From: Acrocarpospora catenulata
GTDB taxonomy: Bacteria; Actinomycetota; Actinomycetes; Streptosporangiales; Streptosporangiaceae
DNA length: 64,000 bases
Direction of reading: 5' to 3'
Assembly: GCF_018476525.1 (NCBI RefSeq)
Contig: NZ_JAHCST010000022.1
Coordinates: 60,196 to 124,195, forward strand
The position numbers and the translations under genes are program-made. A model generated the notes under the pieces. The model ran no database searches. It saw only the letters and a list, made by a program, of their open reading frames with translations, and was not told the DNA's origin. This document shows positions 16,571 through 25,258 of this stretch, piece by piece (position 1 is the first letter of the stretch; every line of letters starts with the position of its first letter).

Positions 16571-16747
16571 ATGGGAGTGGTGACGGCAGTGCAGGTCAAG
16601 AAGATTCTGAAGTGGGGAGCGGTGGCCCTGGTGGCTTTCTACCTGTTGTCGCGGCCGCATGACGCCGCCGACACCGTGACCGGCGCCGTCACGGGCGTGA
16701 TGAACGCCGCTGACTCGGTCGCCCAATTCTTCGCCAGGCTGACATGA
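16571..16747 (+). CDS. Small single-span membrane protein
   Basis: The 58-residue product has one hydrophobic segment (residues about 13-27, LKWGAVALVAFYLLS) followed by an amphipathic ADTVTGAVTGVMNAADSV stretch. A TAATCT hexamer ends 7 bases before the ATG, so the message is probably leaderless. Its stop overlaps the start of the next gene (ATGA), so the two are coupled and likely act together. No family recognised. Confidence 0.65.
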   Translation: MGVVTAVQVKKILKWGAVALVAFYLLSRPHDAADTVTGAVTGVMNAADSVAQFFARLT

Positions 16748-17274
16748 GACTGGTGACCCACGGGGACTCCGCCCCGTCGTCGGTCAACCGTTACCTCCTC
16801 CCACAAGAACACCAGGTCATCATGGTCCGGCGTCACCCGGCCGTGCTCCTCCGCCCGATCGCCGAGATCTTCGGTGGTCTCATCCTGGCCGGTGTGCTCA
16901 GCAAGTGGCTGGGTGAGAACAACGGCGGCAACGCGCTGGTCCTGATCTGGTGGGCCTGGCTGCTGCTGCTCATCCGCTTCGTCTGGAAGGTCGCCGAGTG
17001 GTCGGTGGACTACTTGGTGGTCACCTCGGCGCGCATGCTGCTCACCGGCGGGCTGATCACGCGCAAGGTCCTCATGATGCCGCTGAGCAAAGTGACGGAC
17101 ATGAGCTTCCAGCGGGACCTGCTCGGGCGCCTGCTGGGCTACGGAGAGTTCGTCATGGAATCGGCTGGCCAGGACCAGGCCTTCCGGTCGGTCCCATACA
17201 TCCCTTATCCCGAGACGTTGTACCTCGAAGTGTGTCAGATGATTTTCCCGAGCAAGGACGACGGGGACGACTGA
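16744..17274 (+). CDS. Membrane protein with bacterial PH domain (YdbS/DUF304 type)
   Basis: The 176-residue protein has two membrane segments (about 45-57 and 65-83) in the N-terminal half and a bPH2 domain after them: DYLVVTSARMLLTGGLITRK and the closing LPLSKVTD-like MMPLSKVTDMSFQRDLLGR. PH-domain proteins of this kind lie at the inner face of the membrane; their role is mostly unknown. It is translationally coupled to the small membrane protein before it. Confidence 0.88.
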   Translation: MRLVTHGDSAPSSVNRYLLPQEHQVIMVRRHPAVLLRPIAEIFGGLILAGVLSKWLGENNGGNALVLIWWAWLLLLIRFVWKVAEWSVDYLVVTSARMLLTGGLITRKVLMMPLSKVTDMSFQRDLLGRLLGYGEFVMESAGQDQAFRSVPYIPYPETLYLEVCQMIFPSKDDGDD

Positions 17275-17421
17275 CCACCACAATTGTCGCTTTCTCTGGT
17301 CGAATCCCGAGGTGTGGACAAAGGTTCCCCCTCGGGATTCTTGACGGGAGGGTTACCCGATTCGGTGGCTTCGTGCCATCATGGCGGGACCATTGACCAT
17401 TCCCATGCCCTGAGAGACCAG

Positions 17422-18753
17422 ATGCCGAGTCAGGGAACCATAGGTGACCGCGTCCGAGGCCTGCGGTTGAGCAGGCGCATGTCCCAGGCCCAGCTCGCCG
17501 GGCCCGATCTGTCCGACAGTTACGTCTCCTTGATCGAGTCGGGTAAGCGCACGCCGACGCCCGTGGTCGCGCGACTGCTGGCCGAAAGGCTCGGTTGCAC
17601 CACCGAGTTCCTCCTGCACGGCATCGAGCCGCGCCAGCGCATCGACACCGAGCTGAGCCTGCGCCACGCCGAGTTGGAGCTCTTCCACGGCGACCCGGCG
17701 ATGGCCGCCGACCGGTTCAGCGACATCGTCAAGGCCGCCGGCGAGGAGAACGCCATGCTGGCCGCGCACGCCCGGTTCGGCCGGGCCCGCGCGCTGGAGG
17801 CCCAGGGCCGGATCGGCCGGGCGGTGGAGGCCTTCGAGCGGCTCCGCCGCGAGGCCGCCGCGCACCCGGAGCGCCTGGCCGGGCTGCCGCTGACCGTGGC
17901 GCTCTGCCGCTGCTACCAGCGCGCCGGCGACCTGCAGCGGGCCAGGGACCTGGGCGCCCAGGCGCTCTCCCAGGTGGAGACGCTCAGCGTGGACCAGGGC
18001 GAGCTGGCCGTGGAACTGGCCGCGGCGCTGGTGGAGACCGAGACCGGGATCCCGTTCGTGGACCGGGTGCTGGACGCCAACGGCGTGACCACGGTGCCCG
18101 ACCGGACCGGCGAGGTCCTGGCGCTCTGGCAGGCCAGCGTGACCGCCGCCGAGGGCGAGGACTCCGCGCTCGCGGTGCAGCTGGCCGAGGACGCGATCGC
18201 GGCCGGGCGCCCCGCCCGGATGGCCACCCGGATGGCCCGCATCGCCCTGCGCTGGGCCAGGATGGCCACCACGACGACCCCCGCCATGGGCGACCTCGGG
18301 CGGGCGGGCGAGCTGGCCACCGCGGCCGGGACGGTCTTCGCCGGTTTCCCCGGCGAGACGCTGGAGCACGCTCGGAGCCTGATCGTGCTCTCCCACGTAC
18401 GGCTGCGCGCCGGGGAACCGGACAGCGCCACCGACCTGGCCAACCGCGCGCTGGACGGGCTCGTCGGCATCCGGGGCACCATCCCGGCCGGCGCCTACCT
18501 GGTGCTCGCGGAGGTCGCGCTGACCCGCTCCCTGGACGCCGGGGCCGAGCTCCGCAAGGCGCAGGAACTGCTCAGCGTGTCCACGCCGCAGCCGGACCGG
18601 GAGACCGCCCGGGCCTGGCGCGAGCTCGGCGACCTCTGGGGCCAGGCCGGTGCCAGGGAGAACCAGGCCAGGGCGTATCGTAGGGCGCTCGAAGCCGTCG
18701 GCATCCACGCCAACGTGCCGGGCACTGCCGTCCCCGCGGTTCTGACGCGATAG
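17422..18753 (+). CDS. XRE-family regulator with TPR-like sensor region
   Basis: The ATG at 17422 gives a 443-residue protein beginning MPSQGTIGDRVRGLRLSRR; a longer frame upstream reads like non-coding DNA. The helix-turn-helix is MSQAQLAGPDLSDSYVSLIE (about residues 21-40). The remainder is a series of helical, tetratricopeptide-like repeats rich in Ala and Arg. Such proteins often bind peptides or partner proteins. Targets are unknown; the gene has its own terminator. Confidence 0.85.
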   Translation: MPSQGTIGDRVRGLRLSRRMSQAQLAGPDLSDSYVSLIESGKRTPTPVVARLLAERLGCTTEFLLHGIEPRQRIDTELSLRHAELELFHGDPAMAADRFSDIVKAAGEENAMLAAHARFGRARALEAQGRIGRAVEAFERLRREAAAHPERLAGLPLTVALCRCYQRAGDLQRARDLGAQALSQVETLSVDQGELAVELAAALVETETGIPFVDRVLDANGVTTVPDRTGEVLALWQASVTAAEGEDSALAVQLAEDAIAAGRPARMATRMARIALRWARMATTTTPAMGDLGRAGELATAAGTVFAGFPGETLEHARSLIVLSHVRLRAGEPDSATDLANRALDGLVGIRGTIPAGAYLVLAEVALTRSLDAGAELRKAQELLSVSTPQPDRETARAWRELGDLWGQAGARENQARAYRRALEAVGIHANVPGTAVPAVLTR

Positions 18754-18759
18754 CTCCTC

Positions 18760-18792
18760 CCAGGGCACCCGGATTTGTGCTGGATGCCCTGG
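18760..18792 (+). terminator. Terminator after the XRE-TPR gene
   Basis: CCAGGGCA pairs with TGCCCTGG across a 17-base loop, followed by AATAATTA. It lies 6 bases after the stop codon at 18753. Confidence 0.55.
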
Positions 18793-18806
18793 AATAATTA
18801 GGGTCG

Positions 18807-18835
18807 ACCAGTCATTGACTCATGGGATGACTGGT
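18807..18835. promoter_or_regulatory. Probable FadR/GntR operator
   Basis: A perfect inverted repeat, ACCAGTCAT, 11 bases, ATGACTGGT, ends 20 bases before the GTG of the GntR-family gene. It sits where a promoter would be and is likely its autoregulatory site. Confidence 0.65.
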
Positions 18836-18855
18836 TTCCCCGGAGGAGGCGGACT

Positions 18856-19542
18856 GTGAGTCTGCGTACGGCGCAGCGGGCGTCTCTCGTGGACCAGGTG
18901 ATCGAACAGCTCAAGGAGCAGATCACCTCCGGTTCATGGCAGCTCCATGGCAAAATCCCCACCGAGACCGTGCTCGCCGAGCAGCTGGGCGTGGGGCGCA
19001 ACACCGTACGGGAAGCAGTCCGCGCGCTCACCCACGCCGGGCTGCTCGACTGCCGCCAGGGCGACGGAACCTACGTCCGGGCCACCAGCGAGCTCTCCGG
19101 CGCGATGGCCCGCCGGCTGCGCGCCGCGGAACAGCTGGAGATCCTGGAAGTGCGGCGGGCGCTGGAGGTGGAGGCGGCCCGGCTGGCGGCCACCCGGCGC
19201 ACCGACGCCGACATCGTGGTCATGGAGACCGCGCTGGCCCGCCGCGAGGCGGCCTGGTCTTCCCGCGACCCGGACGCCTTCGTCGAGGCCGACCTGGCCT
19301 TCCACGTCTCGGTGGTGCAGGCCACCCACAACCGGGTGCTGATCGACCTGTACGCGGACTTCTCCGCCGCGCTGCGGGCCAGCATCGCGGCGGCCGGCGG
19401 CTCGCTGGAGCAGAACTACATCCCGCACGACGGCATCGTCCGCGCCATCGCCGCCGGGGACGCCGCGGCGGCCGAGCACGCGGGCCACGCCTGCATGGAG
19501 CACATCCTGATCGCGCTCACCGAGACCCAGGAACTGACTTAG
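18856..19542 (+). CDS. FadR-subfamily GntR transcriptional regulator
   Basis: The GTG at 18856 is preceded by GGAGGAGG. The 228-residue protein has a GntR winged helix (GKIPTETVLAEQLGVGRNTV and REAVRALTHAGLL) and an all-helical FCD ligand domain with metal-type ligands DLAFHVSVVQATHN and a C-terminal HAGHACMEH. FCD regulators bind organic acids. The next gene is convergent and no obvious target transporter or enzyme follows, so the regulon cannot be read here. Confidence 0.9.
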   Translation: MSLRTAQRASLVDQVIEQLKEQITSGSWQLHGKIPTETVLAEQLGVGRNTVREAVRALTHAGLLDCRQGDGTYVRATSELSGAMARRLRAAEQLEILEVRRALEVEAARLAATRRTDADIVVMETALARREAAWSSRDPDAFVEADLAFHVSVVQATHNRVLIDLYADFSAALRASIAAAGGSLEQNYIPHDGIVRAIAAGDAAAAEHAGHACMEHILIALTETQELT

Positions 19543-19547
19543 GGCGT

Positions 19548-20651
19548 TCAGGGCAGACGCAGGGACATCACCAGGTAGCGGAAGGCGGGATCCTCGCCGT
19601 CCTCCGTGATCAGGGCGGGTCGGCTCGGCGAGTCCATCGCGATGCGGACCCGCTCGCTCTGCACCCCGGCCAGCCCGTCGAGCAGGAACTGCGGCTGGAA
19701 GGCGATCACGATCTCCTGGCCGGCCAGCTCGGCCTCCACCACTTCGGCGCCCCGGCCGATCTCGCCGCCCCCGGCCTGGATCAGCACCTCTCCCTCGGTG
19801 AAGCTGAGCCGGACGGCGGCGGTGCTCCGCTCGGCGACCAGGGTGACCCGCCGGATCGCGTCCGCGAACGGGGCGACCGGCACGGTGGCCTGGATCGGCC
19901 AGTCGCCGGTGAGCCGGGACCGGTAGTCGATGAACTGGTCGTCCAGCAGCCGCACGGTGGTTGATCTGCCCTGGCTCTCGAACCCGGCCAGGTTGCCGCC
20001 GAGGCCCACCGCCACCTCCCCGCCGCGCAGCGCCTTGGCCACGTCCACCAGCACCCGGGCGGGCACCACCACGGCCCGGGCCACCGTGTCGGACTCGGGG
20101 ATCCAGAGCAGGTCGCGGGCGGCGATCCGGTACCGATCGGTGGCGGCCATGGAGACGTGCAGGCCGTCGATGTCCAGCCGCACGCCGGTCAGCATGGGAA
20201 GCGTGTCGTCCCGGCTGGCGGCCACCGCCACCTGGGCGACCGAGGTGGCGAAGACCCCGCCGCCGATGGCGCCGAGTCTCGGCGGCATCTGGGGGAGCGT
20301 GGGGAAGTCCTCCACCGGCAGGGTGAGCAGCCCGAACTCGGCCGTGCCGCAGGTCAGCACGGCCTCCGCGCCGGTGGTCACGATCTCCACCGGCCGCCCT
20401 GGCAGGCTCTTCACGATCTCGGCCAGCACCCGCCCGGGAAGCAGCACCCGGCCGGGCTCGGCCACCTCCGCCTCGATCTCGGCTCGGGCGGACACGTCGT
20501 AGTCGAACGCGGCGACCCGTAGCTCTTCCTCTCCTGCCTCCAGCAGCAGTCCCGAGAGCACGGGCAGGGCCGGACGGCCAGGGATCACCCGAGCCGCCCA
20601 GGCCACCGCCTCGGCAAGCACATCACGGTTGACCTGTACCTTCACTGCCAC
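19548..20651 (-). CDS. DNA polymerase III beta-clamp paralogue
   Basis: The 367-residue protein shows the three-domain sliding-clamp fold: VLAEAVAWAARVIPGRPALPVLSG at the start (shown by RPALPVLSG), LPVEDFPTLPQMP in the middle, TDRYRIA, and the C-terminal YLVMSLRLP that resembles the YLLMPVRL ending of DnaN. The housekeeping dnaN is expected beside dnaA, outside the window, so this is probably a second clamp. It could act in repair or with a specialised polymerase. Its 5' side has GGAGG and a short leader. Confidence 0.85.
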   Translation of the reverse strand: MAVKVQVNRDVLAEAVAWAARVIPGRPALPVLSGLLLEAGEEELRVAAFDYDVSARAEIEAEVAEPGRVLLPGRVLAEIVKSLPGRPVEIVTTGAEAVLTCGTAEFGLLTLPVEDFPTLPQMPPRLGAIGGGVFATSVAQVAVAASRDDTLPMLTGVRLDIDGLHVSMAATDRYRIAARDLLWIPESDTVARAVVVPARVLVDVAKALRGGEVAVGLGGNLAGFESQGRSTTVRLLDDQFIDYRSRLTGDWPIQATVPVAPFADAIRRVTLVAERSTAAVRLSFTEGEVLIQAGGGEIGRGAEVVEAELAGQEIVIAFQPQFLLDGLAGVQSERVRIAMDSPSRPALITEDGEDPAFRYLVMSLRLP

Positions 20652-20717
20652 CTCCTGCGGACTCCTCGTTTCCGCTGGAAAAGGTACCCCCCGCTACCGA
20701 CAGAATTCCCGCGCCAG

Positions 20718-21365
20718 CTAGCGGCCGTTCAGATAAGCGAGGACGGCGAGCACCCGGCGGTTGTCGTCGTCGCTCGGGGCCAGGTCGAGCTTGGCGAAGA
20801 TGTTGGCGGTGTGCTTGCCGACCGCGCTCTCGCTGAGGAACAGGCGCTGGCCGATCGCGGCGTTGGAGCGGCCCTCGGCCATCAATTCCAGTACCTCACG
20901 CTCGCGCGGGGTGAGCCGGGCCACCGGCTCGTTCCTCGAGTTGCTGGCCAGGATCTTGGCGATCACCTCGGGGTCCATCGCGGTGCCACCGGCGGCCACC
21001 CGGCGGATCGCGTCCACGAACTGATCGGCGTTGAACACCCGGTCCTTCAGCAGGTAGCCGACGCCGCCGGTGCCGTCGGCCAGCAACTCCCTGGCGTACA
21101 GCTGCTCGACGTGCTGGGAGAGCACCAGCACCGGCAGTCCGGACACCTGGCGCCGGGCCGCCAGCGCGGCCTGGAGGCCCTCGTCGGTGAAGGTGGGCGG
21201 GAGGCGTACATCCACCACCGCCACGTCGGGGCGCTCCCGGACCAGGGCGGCGAGCAGGTCGGGGCCGGACTCGACTGCCGCCACCACCTCGAAGCCGTGC
21301 GAGCGCAGCAGCAGGACCAGTCCCTCGCGGAGCAGGTGGAGGTCTTCGGCCAGCACTACCCTCAT
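20718..21365 (-). CDS. NarL/LuxR-family response regulator
   Basis: The 215-residue protein has a receiver domain (MRVVLAEDLHLLREGL, phosphoacceptor Asp52 in VVDVRLPP, the conserved Lys in GYLLKDR) and a LuxR helix-turn-helix (LTPREREVLELMAEGRSN then SESAVGKHTANIFAKL). It starts 2 bases after the histidine kinase gene ends, so they form one operon and a cognate pair. The divergent ABC transporter is the likely target. Confidence 0.94.
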   Translation of the reverse strand: MRVVLAEDLHLLREGLVLLLRSHGFEVVAAVESGPDLLAALVRERPDVAVVDVRLPPTFTDEGLQAALAARRQVSGLPVLVLSQHVEQLYARELLADGTGGVGYLLKDRVFNADQFVDAIRRVAAGGTAMDPEVIAKILASNSRNEPVARLTPREREVLELMAEGRSNAAIGQRLFLSESAVGKHTANIFAKLDLAPSDDDNRRVLAVLAYLNGR

Positions 21366-21367
21366 GA

Positions 21368-22849
21368 TCACCAGCTTAGGGGGCGTTCCTTGCCGGCGGC
21401 GGCGGACAGGACGACTCCGCCGCCCAGCATCGCCGCGCCCAGCGTGATCATCGCGGCCACGGTGGGCCACTGCAACGCCGTCGGCATGTAGGTGGCGAGG
21501 AACCAGGAGTGGTTCCGGGTGCCGGTGATCAGCATGATCCCGGCCACGATGCCCTGTGGGAAGAGCGGGATCCAGCAGAGCGACCAGCAGAAGGCCATGA
21601 CCAGGCCGCGCCAGCCGAGCGGAGGCGTCTCCACTTCCCCGCAGGTCGGCTGCGGCAGCGCCAGCGGGACTTCCAGGGTGGCGACGGTGGGGCCGCCAGG
21701 CGGGCTGCTCAGCGCGAGCACGCCGTCGAAGGCGGCCAGCCGCCGCTCGATCCCGGCCAGGCCGCCGCCGGGCACCGGCTCCGCGCCGCCGGGCCCGTCG
21801 TCGGTGACGGTGACCCGCAGCGCCCGCCCGCGGCGGCTGATGTCCACGCCCACCCGGGAGGCGTACCGGGAGGCGTTGGCCAGCAGCTCGCTGACCGTGA
21901 AGTACACCGCGGACTCCACCGGCGACTCCGGGCGTTCCTTCAGGTCCACCGAGACGTCCACCTTGAGCGGGCTGTCCAGGGCCAGCGCCCGGATCGCGTC
22001 GCCGAGGCCGCGTTCGGCCAGCACCGGCGGGTGGATGCCGCGCACCAGCCGGCGCAGCTCGGCCAGCGCGGTGACCGAGGCTTCGCGGGCCTTGGCCAGC
22101 AGGGCCCTCGCGGCCTCCGGGTCGGTCTGGATGAGTTGCTCGGCGGCGCCGATGGTCATGCCCACGGCCACCATTCTGGCCTGGGCGCCGTCGTGCAGGT
22201 CGCGTTCGATGCGGCGCAGCTCGGCCGCCTGGGCGTCGACCGTCTCCACCCTGACCTGGTTGAGGTGGCGCACCTGACCGGCCAGTTGGGTGGTGGCGGT
22301 GGGGCCGAGCATGCCGAGCGCGTAGTACGCGTAGATCTTCAACGCCCAGGGGGCGGCCAGCACGGCGACGACCGGGAGCGCCAGGCCCCAGAGGGTGCCG
22401 GTGGCGGCCAGGTAGAGGCCGTACCCGACGAGGAAGGTGGGACCGGCGGCGAGCACCGCGCGGGTCCACGGGTCGACCAGCACCCAGACCAGTTCGCGCC
22501 AGGTGGCCGGGTCGCGGATCAGCCAGTTCAGCCGGGCGTTGAAGGCGGGGATGGTGGGCTTGCGGTAGAGCGTGCGGCCGTCCCGGTACCAGCCGTCGCT
22601 CTGCGGTACGGGCGGGAGCGGGGCCGGGCGGTAGGGCTCGGCGATCTGCACGCCGGTCCAGCGGTGGACCAGGCGGCGGTCCAGGGCGGTGGTCCGCCGG
22701 ATCAGGCGGATCGAAGCCGGGAACAGGAAGACCAGGCCGAGCGTGAAGGAGAGCAGCACGCCGACCAGGGCCACCAGCATCAGCGGGATCTGGAGGAGGA
22801 CGAGGCCGAACAACGCCAGGCCATGGCCAAACACCCTGATGTGTCTCAT
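21368..22849 (-). CDS. Membrane sensor histidine kinase, HisKA_3 type
   Basis: The 493-residue kinase has N-terminal membrane segments (about 11-46 and 133-180), then the HisKA_3 phosphoacceptor LRRIERDLHDGAQARMVAV with His219, an ATP-binding N box (ELLANASRYA) and DDGPGG. Unusually the kinase core is followed by a further membrane region, about residues 420-488, with two or three hydrophobic segments. It is operonic with the LuxR-type regulator and divergent from an ABC exporter. Confidence 0.92.
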   Translation of the reverse strand: MRHIRVFGHGLALFGLVLLQIPLMLVALVGVLLSFTLGLVFLFPASIRLIRRTTALDRRLVHRWTGVQIAEPYRPAPLPPVPQSDGWYRDGRTLYRKPTIPAFNARLNWLIRDPATWRELVWVLVDPWTRAVLAAGPTFLVGYGLYLAATGTLWGLALPVVAVLAAPWALKIYAYYALGMLGPTATTQLAGQVRHLNQVRVETVDAQAAELRRIERDLHDGAQARMVAVGMTIGAAEQLIQTDPEAARALLAKAREASVTALAELRRLVRGIHPPVLAERGLGDAIRALALDSPLKVDVSVDLKERPESPVESAVYFTVSELLANASRYASRVGVDISRRGRALRVTVTDDGPGGAEPVPGGGLAGIERRLAAFDGVLALSSPPGGPTVATLEVPLALPQPTCGEVETPPLGWRGLVMAFCWSLCWIPLFPQGIVAGIMLITGTRNHSWFLATYMPTALQWPTVAAMITLGAAMLGGGVVLSAAAGKERPLSW

Positions 22850-22981
22850 GGCTCAAGTGTGGACGAACGCTATACGCGGCAGCAGTGGCCGAAGGCGTAC
22901 ATGAGGGGTGGGGATAACTCCACCCCTGGTGGGTTTCCAGCGTCATTCTGCGGAGAACCGGCGGTCTCTAGCGTCCTGGGT

Positions 22982-23836
22982 ATGCCAATCATCACGGTCG
23001 AGAACCTGCACAAGCGGTACGGCGAGAAGGTCGCCGTCGCGGACGTCTCCTTCACGGTCGACGAAGGAGAGATCTTCGGTGTGGTCGGCAGGAACGGGGC
23101 CGGCAAGACCACCACGATCGAGTGCGTGGCCGGGCTGCGCACCCCCACCAGCGGCACCGTCCGGGTCGCCGCCGACCTGAAGCAGGAGGTCGGGGTGCAG
23201 CTCCAGGACTGCTCGCTGCCCGACAAGATCCGGGTCGGCGAGGCGCTGGACCTGTACGCCTCCTTCTACGCCAACCCGGCCAGGCCCGCCGATCTCCTGG
23301 CCGAGGTCGGGCTCGACCCGAAGAAGAAGTTCGCCACCCTCTCCGGCGGTCAGCGGCAGCGGCTGTCCATCGCGCTGGCCCTGGTCGGCAAGCCCCGCAT
23401 CGCCATCCTGGACGAGCTCACCACCGGACTGGACCCGCAGTCCCGGCGGGACACCTGGGAACTGATCGAGCGGATCAAGGAGCGGGGGGTGACCGTGCTG
23501 CTGGTCACCCACTTCATGGAGGAGGTCGAGCGGCTCTGCGACCGGGTCGCGGTGATCTCCGAGGGCCGGGTGCTCGCGGTGGACACCCCGGCCGGACTGA
23601 TCGCCCGCGCCGACGGCTCGGACCGGGTGATCTTCCGTACCACCGGGTCGGTGGAGGCGCTGAAGTCACTGCCCGAGGTGGCCTCGGTCTCCGTCGTGGG
23701 CGACCAGGTCACCGTCACCGGCAACCGCGACGTGCTGCACGCGGTGGTCGCGGCCCTGCCCGCCGGGCAGATCGCGGACCTGCGCACCGAACGCACCACC
23801 CTCGACGACGCCTTCCTCACCCTGACCGGGCTGTGA
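22982..23836 (+). CDS. ABC transporter ATP-binding protein (DrrA-like)
   Basis: The 284-residue ATPase has Walker A GRNGAGKTT, a Q loop (VGVQLQDC), signature LSGGQRQRLSIA and Walker B ILDELTTGLDP. Its short C-terminal domain is typical of DrrA/CcmA-type exporters. No ribosome-binding site is visible before the ATG, so the message may be leaderless. A permease follows after a repeat element, and the divergent kinase-regulator pair probably controls both. Confidence 0.95.
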   Translation: MPIITVENLHKRYGEKVAVADVSFTVDEGEIFGVVGRNGAGKTTTIECVAGLRTPTSGTVRVAADLKQEVGVQLQDCSLPDKIRVGEALDLYASFYANPARPADLLAEVGLDPKKKFATLSGGQRQRLSIALALVGKPRIAILDELTTGLDPQSRRDTWELIERIKERGVTVLLVTHFMEEVERLCDRVAVISEGRVLAVDTPAGLIARADGSDRVIFRTTGSVEALKSLPEVASVSVVGDQVTVTGNRDVLHAVVAALPAGQIADLRTERTTLDDAFLTLTGL

Positions 23837-23920
23837 CATTGGGCCCGCCTCCGGCGGGCCGGCCCGGCAGCGGCCGGGCAAACCCTACATACGACTAGTG
23901 GGCGGCGATTGCCGGAATGA
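23831..23920. repeat. Dispersed intergenic repeat, copy 1 (at 3' end of ABC ATPase gene)
   Basis: It starts within the stop codon (CTGTGACATTGG). A hairpin follows at 23842-23860, GGCCCGCC-TCC-GGCGGGCC, then CATACGACTA (23888-23897) and GCGATTGCC (near 23905). The same blocks recur near 56.5 and 61.4 kb. The stem differs from those copies by paired changes that keep it base-paired. Confidence 0.7.
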
Positions 23921-23964
23921 GTGTGGATTCCCCGCCTGACCTGATCTCTAGGAGTAGATCCATC

Positions 23965-24717
23965 ATGGCCGTGATCATTCCTGCTCGACTCGCCGTCGTG
24001 GAGGCCAAGCTCTATCTGCGCGAGCCGGTGGCCGTCTTCTTCGCCGTCGTGTTGCCGCTGGCCCTGCTGCTGGTGCTGGGGGCGGCCATTCCCGACTTCC
24101 GGAAGCCGGCCGAGGACATGGGCGGATACCGGCCGGTGGACACCCATCTGCCCGCCATGATGATCATGCTTTCGGTGCTGACCGTGGCGTTCAGCATTCT
24201 GCCCTCGGTGCTGGTCCTCTACCGGGAGCGCGGGGTGCTGCGGCGCATGTCCACCACGCCCGTGCGGCCGATCTCGGTGCTCACCGTGCAGCTGGCGCTC
24301 AACGTGGCCACCGCGGTCATCGCCACCGCGCTGATGCTGGTCTTCGGCAACCTGATCCTGGATGTGCCGTACCCCCGGATGTTCCTGGCCTTCCTCGGGG
24401 TGTTCGTGCTCGGGTCGGTGACCATGTTCGGCATCGGGCTGGCGCTGGCGGCGGTGGCGCCCAACTCGCGGGTGGTGCAGGGGGCCGGGGCCGGGGTCAT
24501 GTTCCCGCTGCTCTTCCTCGGCGGCATGTGGCTGCCCCGGCCGCTGATGCCGGAGGTACTCGTGGTGATCAGCGACTACAGCCCCACCGGCGCCTTCGGC
24601 CAGGCCCTCACCGACGTGTTCACGGGCCGCGCGCCCAGCCTGCTCCACCTGGCGGTGCTGGCCGTCTGGGCGGCGGCCGCGATCTTCGCCGCCGCCCGGT
24701 GGTTCCGCTGGGAGTAA
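23965..24717 (+). CDS. ABC-2 type transporter permease
   Basis: The ATG at 23965 has AGGAG 10 bases upstream; an in-frame ATG at 23917 falls at the repeat element and is less likely. The 250-residue protein has six membrane segments and the ABC-2 pattern (LYRERGVLRRMSTTPVRP between helices, then the FLGGMWLP motif). With the preceding ATPase it forms an exporter of the daunorubicin-resistance type; substrate unknown. Confidence 0.93.
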   Translation: MAVIIPARLAVVEAKLYLREPVAVFFAVVLPLALLLVLGAAIPDFRKPAEDMGGYRPVDTHLPAMMIMLSVLTVAFSILPSVLVLYRERGVLRRMSTTPVRPISVLTVQLALNVATAVIATALMLVFGNLILDVPYPRMFLAFLGVFVLGSVTMFGIGLALAAVAPNSRVVQGAGAGVMFPLLFLGGMWLPRPLMPEVLVVISDYSPTGAFGQALTDVFTGRAPSLLHLAVLAVWAAAAIFAAARWFRWE

Positions 24718-24808
24718 CCGATCTTTGATCGTTCCGGCCTCCTCCTACGGGTGGGGGCCGTTTATATTTCTGGGCAAACAGATCATTGTTCCGCGGCTGG
24801 AGGCAACC

Positions 24809-25258
24809 GTGCCGGAGAAGGTGCTGACGAACACGTTCCACGTCAAGACCACCCCCGAGGCGGTGTTCGAGCATCTCACCACCCCGGAGAACTACGTGGG
24901 CCTGTCCCCCATCGTGATCGCGGTGCGGGACGTGGACCACTCCTCGCCCGGGGTCGTCCGCTACACCGCCGTGGAACGCTTCAAATTCCTCGGCTTCATC
25001 CGGTACGACAACCCGATCAGGGTCGAACTCTTCACCGAAGAGCTCGCCCTGCACGGCGAGGTGCGCAGCCCCGGCGGGGTACGCATGGGGTACCGGTTCG
25101 ACCTCAGCGCGGACGGGAGCGGGACGCGGGTGGCCGATCGGCTGGAACTGCACGCGCCCTGGTTCCTGCTCAGGTACGCGGCGGGGGAGGCGCGGAAGGT
25201 ACAACTGGCGCGGGCGCGGATCCTCGCCGGGCGGCTCGACGTCAAGGAGACGGCATGA
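24809..25258 (+). CDS. SRPBCC-superfamily protein
   Basis: I take the GTG at 24809, with GGAGG 5 bases upstream, giving 149 residues. VLTNTFHVKTTPEAVFEHLT and the late helix WFLLRYAAGEARKVQLARAR match the START-like SRPBCC fold, a hydrophobic-ligand cavity. The longer reading from 24725 lacks a ribosome-binding site. Its stop overlaps the next start (ATGA), so it is coupled to the phosphodiesterase. Ligand unknown. Confidence 0.8.
   Translation: MPEKVLTNTFHVKTTPEAVFEHLTTPENYVGLSPIVIAVRDVDHSSPGVVRYTAVERFKFLGFIRYDNPIRVELFTEELALHGEVRSPGGVRMGYRFDLSADGSGTRVADRLELHAPWFLLRYAAGEARKVQLARARILAGRLDVKETA

Noticed and set aside
17284..17421. N-terminal extension of the XRE-TPR regulator
   Set aside because: The extra 46 codons have no ribosome-binding site and read like intergenic DNA; homologous regulators start close to the helix-turn-helix.
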